8,613 nucleotides of DNA from Bacillota bacterium (lineage in GTDB: Bacteria; Bacillota; Sulfobacillia; Thermaerobacterales; Thermaerobacteraceae), in NCBI GenBank assembly GCA_003242195.1, contig QGUQ01000064.1, forward strand, positions 1 through 8,613. The letters run 5' to 3'. The position numbers and the translations under genes are program-made. The notes beneath the pieces were generated by a model, which ran no database searches, was not told the DNA's origin, and worked only from the letters and a program-made list of their open reading frames with translations. This document shows, in pieces, positions 5,605-8,613 of the stretch (position 1 is its first letter; each line of letters starts with the position of its first letter).

Positions 5605-6744
5605 CTAGGAAACGACCAAGACGGCGGCCCCGTCCACCGCGCTGCGCTTGACGTCGCGGAGCGCCTGGTTCGCATCTTCAAACGCATAGAGCCGGGTCTT
5701 CACCCGGATCGGAATCCGGGCGGCCAGCCTCAGGAACTCCTCCGCGTCCCGCCGGGTCACGTGGGCCACGCTGCGCACGGTGCGCTCCCCGTGCAGGAGC
5801 CGGTAGGGGAAGGATGGGATGTCGCTCATGTGCACCGCGTTGATGACGACGGTGCCTCCCGGCCGCACGGCCCGAAGGGCCAGCGGCACCAGCTCACCCG
5901 CGGGGGCGAAGATGATCGCCCGATCGCACAACGGGGGCGCACCGGTACCCGCGCCGTCCCCGCCCTGATTCACCCCGCTGCCCGAGGTCCTCGCATCTCC
6001 CGTGCCCCGACCGGTTCCTTGGGCCACCATACCCTCACGATGCCCGCCGCGACCCGGATGGGCAACCGGGTCGTCGGCCGCCAGCACCTCGGCACCGCCG
6101 GCCCAGCGGGCACCCAGCTCGCGGGCCAGGCGGCGATGTCCCTCGCTACGGGTGTACACCACCACCTCACAACCCTGGTGCCGGGCCACCTGGATCACCA
6201 GATGGGCGGAGGAACCGAACCCGAAGAGGGCCAATCGCTCGCCCGGCTGCAGACCGCTGAGGCGCAGGGCGCGATAGCCGATGATGCCCGCACAGAGCAA
6301 TGGTGCGGCCTCCGCATCGGAAAAGGCCGCCGGGATGGGAACGGTGTAGGCGGCGGGAACGACCATCGCCTCCGCGTACCCGCCCGGCACGTGCAGCCCG
6401 GTGAAGGCCGCATCCGGGCACAGGTTCTCATCGCCCCGCCGGCAGGCCGGGCAGCGGCCGCAAGCGCGATGCAGCCAGAAGGCTCCCCGCCGCTCGCCCG
6501 GACGCACCCCTTCCACGCCGGGACCCACCGCGTCGACGATGCCGACCACCTGATGGCCCGGGACGACGGGATAGGCCGGCGGGATCAGGTCACCTTCGAC
6601 CGTGTGGACGTCCGTCAGGCACACGCCGCAGGCCCTCACCCGCAGCCGGATCTCCCCCGGCCCCGGTTCCGGTTCCGGAACCTCGGCCAGGCCCAGGGGC
6701 TCACCGGTGGCGGCCGCGGGCCGGTGTAGTTGCCAGGCTTTCAA
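5605..6744 (-). CDS. zinc-dependent alcohol dehydrogenase, MDR family (379 aa)
   Basis: Medium-chain NAD(P)-dependent alcohol/aldehyde oxidoreductase, matching the bacterial zinc alcohol dehydrogenase subgroup I know as TIGR02822 (adh_fam_2). Catalytic zinc ligands are likely C39 (ACGVCLTD), H64 (PGHQ) and C151 (LLCAGIIGY). The structural zinc site is C95, C98, C101, C109 (ACGRCPACRRGDENLC). The Rossmann loop is GFGSSA (175-180), and SDIP (307-310) is also characteristic. Two oddities: the usual Glu after the catalytic His (GHE) is Gln, and a Gly-rich insert of about 45 residues (about 227-271) sits between Rossmann strands where relatives have a short loop, making it longer than the usual 330-350. 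Start is TTG 6744, with an AAGGAG/GAGGGGGG region 7-20 nt upstream. It could interconvert the aldehyde made by the fusion enzyme with an alcohol, but this rests on neighbourhood only. Confidence 0.9.
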   Translation of the reverse strand: MKAWQLHRPAAATGEPLGLAEVPEPEPGPGEIRLRVRACGVCLTDVHTVEGDLIPPAYPVVPGHQVVGIVDAVGPGVEGVRPGERRGAFWLHRACGRCPACRRGDENLCPDAAFTGLHVPGGYAEAMVVPAAYTVPIPAAFSDAEAAPLLCAGIIGYRALRLSGLQPGERLALFGFGSSAHLVIQVARHQGCEVVVYTRSEGHRRLARELGARWAGGAEVLAADDPVAHPGRGGHREGMVAQGTGRGTGDARTSGSGVNQGGDGAGTGAPPLCDRAIIFAPAGELVPLALRAVRPGGTVVINAVHMSDIPSFPYRLLHGERTVRSVAHVTRRDAEEFLRLAARIPIRVKTRLYAFEDANQALRDVKRSAVDGAAVLVVS

Positions 6745-6804
6745 GCGTCCGCCCCCCTCTCCTTCTCGGCGGTACGTGGCCGCCCCTCATATCCAGGGGT
6801 TCTT

Positions 6805-6911
6805 CCCGGTCCCCTTGGCGATCTCCCCGTTCGGCGTCCCCTTGCTGTTTCCGATCCCGTCTCCCGTCCTGTTTCCCACTGGGTTTCCCGGTACCTCCCG
6901 GGTCCAATCCC
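6805..6911. repeat. degenerate 12-bp repeat, phased C tracts upstream of the dehydrogenase
   Basis: GT(T/C)TCC(C/G) recurs at exactly 12-bp spacing at 6847, 6859, 6871 and 6883. Looser CCC tracts at 10-14 bp spacing extend from about 6805 to 6911. On the - strand, the direction of the dehydrogenase, this reads as GGGAAAC-type units about 60-170 nt before its start. It could be a decayed minisatellite, a protein-binding array or a G-rich leader structure. All three - strand frames are open through it and give 4-residue repeats, so coding is not demonstrated. Confidence 0.6.
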
Positions 6912-6933
6912 TGGGCGAGTAAGGAAGCCAGCA

Positions 6934-6983
6934 TGCTGCACATAGTGGAGGCTTCAACCACCCGCTCACGGAATGGTGCAGCA
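6934..6983. repeat. 8-bp inverted repeat with nested hairpin
   Basis: TGCTGCAC (6934-6941) and GTGCAGCA (6976-6983) are perfect inverted repeats 34 nt apart. Between them GTGG...CCAC and an overlapping GAAGCC (6924-6929)/GGCTTC (6950-6955) pair offer alternative folds. No known riboswitch or T-box signature was recognised. Confidence 0.45.
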
Positions 6984-7012
6984 CGGCGTTCACCACCCCC
7001 TGGTACCATGCG

Positions 7013-7042
7013 ATGCTTACCAAGGGCATGCTTGCCAAGGCT
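7013..7042. repeat. 15-bp tandem repeat, two copies
   Basis: ATGCTTACCAAGGGC (7013-7027) is followed by ATGCTTGCCAAGGCT (7028-7042), 12 of 15 positions identical. It lies 50-75 bp upstream of the GNAT remnant. Confidence 0.65.
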
Positions 7043-7048
7043 GTTCTC

Positions 7049-7065
7049 ACCTGGCCTACTCACGT
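7049..7065. repeat. 17-bp direct repeat, left copy
   Basis: ACCTGGCCTACTCACGT; the partner at 7529-7545 matches 15 of 17 bases, exactly 480 bp away. The two copies bracket the GNAT remnant. Confidence 0.6.
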
Positions 7066-7088
7066 CAAATCCGAGGAGGGAACGAGCG

Positions 7089-7393
7089 ATGCGGTTCCTA
7101 CAATTCGAAGGGTTGCCGGACGGAGCCGTCCTTGATGGGATCCTCCGGCTGCACGACCGGATCTTCGGCGAGGGCCAATCGGGCCGCCTGCTGGCCGAGG
7201 CCGCCGGCAAGCAACGGCTCCTCGCCATTGTCGCGCTGGCGGGGGACCGGGTGGTGGGCTACAAGATCGGGTACGAAAGAACAAGTGGCGGGACATGATC
7301 ATCCTGAACTTGCGTCACGGTTTCGACATCATCGGAGCATACACCGACGAAGAGGGTGAGCCGAAGTTGATCCAGGAAAAGCGGCTCACCTAA
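7089..7393 (+). pseudogene. GNAT acetyltransferase with internal deletion and frameshift
   Basis: The first part (ATG 7089, with GAGGAGGG 8 nt upstream) encodes the N-terminal strands and helices of a GNAT N-acetyltransferase and reaches ALAGDRVVGYKIGYER. It then shifts frame near 7275-7280 and would stop after three codons at 7296-7298. From about 7277 the other forward frame carries the family's C-terminus (KNKWRDMIILNLRHGFDII, then AYTDEEGEPK and so on) to TAA TAA at 7391-7396. In intact members as I recall them, roughly 45 residues lie between YER and KNKW, including the acetyl-CoA pyrophosphate-binding motif A and its helix. Those are missing here, so the product should be inactive. Both flanks are well preserved and the ribosome site is intact, suggesting a recent deletion rather than long decay. 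The last codons contain an 8-bp inverted repeat (7355-7362 with 7383-7390). Confidence 0.85.
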
Positions 7394-7461
7394 TAAGCTC
7401 GAGCCGTGCCAGGGATCGTCGACGGGGGCCATGCAGAGGAACACCATCCATCCACACAGAA

Positions 7462-7503
7462 AGAGGCCGCGCCCCCTGCGGGCACTTCGGGAGCGCAGCC
7501 TCT
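7462..7503 (-). terminator. probable rho-independent terminator of rpoD
   Basis: AGAGGC (7462-7467) pairs with GCCTCT (7498-7503), then after one mismatch GCGC (7469-7472) pairs with GCGC (7493-7496). On the - strand the stem is followed by TTCTGTGT, a usable T-rich tail; on the + strand the tail is CAGGACC. This suits rpoD, which ends about 60 bp away. Confidence 0.65.
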
Positions 7504-7528
7504 CAGGACCAATGTGAACCGTTACCTT

Positions 7529-7545
7529 ACCCGGCCTACTCAAGT
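7529..7545. repeat. 17-bp direct repeat, right copy
   Basis: ACCCGGCCTACTCAAGT, partner of 7049-7065 with two mismatches. It lies 18-34 bases beyond the rpoD stop codon. Confidence 0.6.
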
Positions 7546-7555
7546 TACCCGCGTC

Positions 7556-7572
7556 CCTCGAGTTACTCGAGG
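7556..7572. repeat. 7-bp inverted repeat centred on the rpoD stop codon
   Basis: CCTCGAG (7556-7562) and CTCGAGG (7566-7572) are perfect inverted repeats whose 3-nt centre is the stop codon itself (TTA on +, TAA on the coding strand). Half is fixed by the coding sequence for the terminal Phe-Leu-Glu, but the matching half lies outside the gene. Confidence 0.6.
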
Positions 7573-8613
7573 AAGTCCTTCAGCTTCTTGCTCCGCGACG
7601 GATGGCGGAGCTTCCGCAGCGCCTTCGCCTCGATCTGGCGAATGCGCTCGCGGGTGACGCCAAACACCTGGCCCACTTCCTCAAGGGTGCGCTGGCGCCC
7701 GTCGTCAAGGCCGAAGCGCAGGCGCAAGACCTTCTGCTCCCGGTCCGTCAGCGTGTGCAGCACATCCTCCAGCTGCTCCCGCAAGAGCAGCTGCGACGCG
7801 GCCTCCGCCGGCGCCAGGGCGTCCTCGTCCTCGATGAAGTCGCCCAGGTGGCTGTCCTCCTCCTCGCCAATGGGCGTCTCCAGGGAGACGGGCTCCTGCG
7901 CGATCTTCATGATCTCGCGCACCTTCTCGGGCTCGATGCCCATCTCCTTGGCGATCTCCTCGGGCGTCGGCTCCCGGCCGAGCTCCTGGACGAGCTGGCG
8001 CTGGACGCGGATCAGCTTGTTGATGGTCTCGACCATGTGCACGGGAATCCGGATGGTGCGCGCCTGGTCGGCGATGGCGCGCGTGATGGCCTGGCGGATC
8101 CACCAGGTGGCATAAGTGCTGAACTTATATCCCTTGCGGTAATCAAACTTCTCCGCCGCCTTGATGAGTCCGAGGTTACCCTCCTGGATCAGGTCGAGGA
8201 ACAGCATCCCGCGTCCCACATAGCGCTTGGCGATGCTGACCACGAGACGCAAGTTGGCCTGGATCAGCTTGCGCTTGGCCTCTTCATCGCCCTGCTCGAT
8301 GCGCTTCGCCAGCTCGACCTCCTGCTCCGGCGTCAAAAGGGGGATGCGCCCGATCTCCTTGAGATACATGCGAACCGGGTCATCCAGGGCGACGCCGTCA
8401 GGGACCGACATGTCCTCGTCATCGTCGTCCACGGGCTCGCCCAGCTGGTCGACGTCGTCAGGCTCGCCGGTCCCGTCGTCCGGCTGCGCGGCCGCTTCGC
8501 CCGTGTCCAGGGCGTCCACCGCGTCCACTGCGTCCACGGGGTCCACCCCGTTCAGGGCATCGTCGATCACACCGTCGGCGGTGTCCAGCCGGACGTCACG
8601 GCCGCCCTCGGCC
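7563..8613 (-). CDS. rpoD: primary RNA polymerase sigma factor SigA/RpoD, 5' end outside window
   Basis: The housekeeping sigma factor that directs RNA polymerase to -10/-35 promoters. Counting from GTG 8570, regions 1.2 and 2 run from DDPVRMYLKEIGRIPLLTPEQE through NLRLVVSIAKRYVGRG, FLDLIQEGNLGL and FSTYATWWIRQAITRAI. Regions 3 and 4 follow, with the HTH TLEEVGQVFGVTRERIRQIE and the family's signature end LRHPSRSKKLKDFLE. The frame stays open upstream of GTG 8570 to the window edge with no good ribosome site there, so the true start and region 1.1 lie outside; GTG 8570 is not proposed as the start. Between region 1.1 and 1.2 is a very acidic stretch with VDAVDAVDA-type repeats. dnaG often sits upstream of this gene in Bacillota; that cannot be seen here. 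Confidence 0.97.
   Translation of the reverse strand, partial: AEGGRDVRLDTADGVIDDALNGVDPVDAVDAVDALDTGEAAAQPDDGTGEPDDVDQLGEPVDDDDEDMSVPDGVALDDPVRMYLKEIGRIPLLTPEQEVELAKRIEQGDEEAKRKLIQANLRLVVSIAKRYVGRGMLFLDLIQEGNLGLIKAAEKFDYRKGYKFSTYATWWIRQAITRAIADQARTIRIPVHMVETINKLIRVQRQLVQELGREPTPEEIAKEMGIEPEKVREIMKIAQEPVSLETPIGEEEDSHLGDFIEDEDALAPAEAASQLLLREQLEDVLHTLTDREQKVLRLRFGLDDGRQRTLEEVGQVFGVTRERIRQIEAKALRKLRHPSRSKKLKDFLE
8512..8547 (-). repeat. 9-bp tandem repeat inside rpoD, four copies
   Basis: GCGTCCACC, GCGTCCACT, GCGTCCACG and GGGTCCACC follow head to tail on the + strand. On the coding strand they encode Val-Asp-Pro/Ala units in the acidic segment before region 1.2. The period is a multiple of three, so copy changes keep the frame. 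Confidence 0.8.

Larger units (their letters stand above)
6745..7088. other. gene-free spacer with several repeat families
   Basis: No gene is supported between the dehydrogenase start and the GNAT remnant. Open frames on both strands overlap one another and lack ribosome sites. The spacer holds the 12-bp repeat array, an 8-bp inverted repeat (6934-6983), a 15-bp tandem repeat (7013-7042) and one copy of a 17-bp direct repeat (7049-7065). The dehydrogenase promoter should be here but I see no good -10/-35 pair. For the GNAT remnant, TTGCCA (7032-7037) is a possible -35 with only a poor -10 (CCTACT, 7055-7060). Confidence 0.5.

Noticed and set aside
4867..6729. A 620-codon open frame on the + strand across the MBL and dehydrogenase genes
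   Set aside because: It spans two unrelated, well-recognised - strand genes and their spacer and has low-complexity content, so it is a shadow frame.
6741..6941. A 66-codon - strand frame (GTG start) whose TGA overlaps the dehydrogenase TTG start as TTGA, resembling translational coupling
   Set aside because: No ribosome site, and the middle is simply the 12-bp DNA repeat read as 4-residue repeats; the other two frames are open there as well. The overlap is probably chance, though a leader peptide cannot be excluded.
6787..7050. A - strand frame with a plausible-looking hydrophobic N-terminal half
   Set aside because: No ribosome site, Gly/Asn/Thr repeats derived from the 12-bp array, and overlapping open frames on both strands.

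Overview
The window is very GC-rich bacterial DNA with GTG and TTG starts beside ATG, strong GGAGG-type ribosome binding sites and a primary sigma factor of the usual SigA layout. This fits a high-GC, probably thermophilic Bacillota lineage (something like Thermaerobacter or Symbiobacterium). That assignment is an inference from style, not from a database hit.

Layout on the + strand. About 390 bases of apparently non-coding, hairpin-rich DNA come first. Then a 70-residue protein of unknown function (392-604) ends in a 10-bp hairpin terminator. A good extended -10 promoter follows (754-762), and then two co-directional genes: a small helix-turn-helix regulator (794-1345) and a 941-residue fusion enzyme (1404-4229). 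A perfect 18-bp hairpin at 4238-4280 closes this unit and faces the convergent gene beyond it.

Layout on the - strand. A metallo-beta-lactamase-fold hydrolase (4408-5382) lies downstream of a zinc alcohol dehydrogenase (5605-6744), with a 222-bp gap holding a perfect 14-bp palindrome. A gene-free stretch of about 340 bp follows, with several short repeat families. Next come the + strand remains of a GNAT acetyltransferase whose middle has been deleted (7089-7393), a terminator, and the 3' part of rpoD/sigA on the - strand (7563 to the window edge).

The main find is the fusion enzyme. Its N-terminal half is a class III PLP aminotransferase of the putrescine-aminotransferase (YgjG) type. Its C-terminal half resembles cyanobacterial acyl-ACP reductase (AAR), including the nucleotide-binding loop and the cysteine that carries the acyl group in that enzyme. 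One chain could therefore reduce an acyl thioester to an aldehyde and then transaminate it to a primary amine, or run the reverse route. The regulator just upstream probably controls it. The alcohol dehydrogenase and MBL hydrolase across the terminator could handle aldehyde and thioester intermediates, but they are transcribed separately and that link is speculative.

A second theme is low-complexity sequence: a linker and an insert in the fusion enzyme, an insert in the alcohol dehydrogenase and a codon-repeat tract in the sigma factor, plus short tandem repeats in the spacers.
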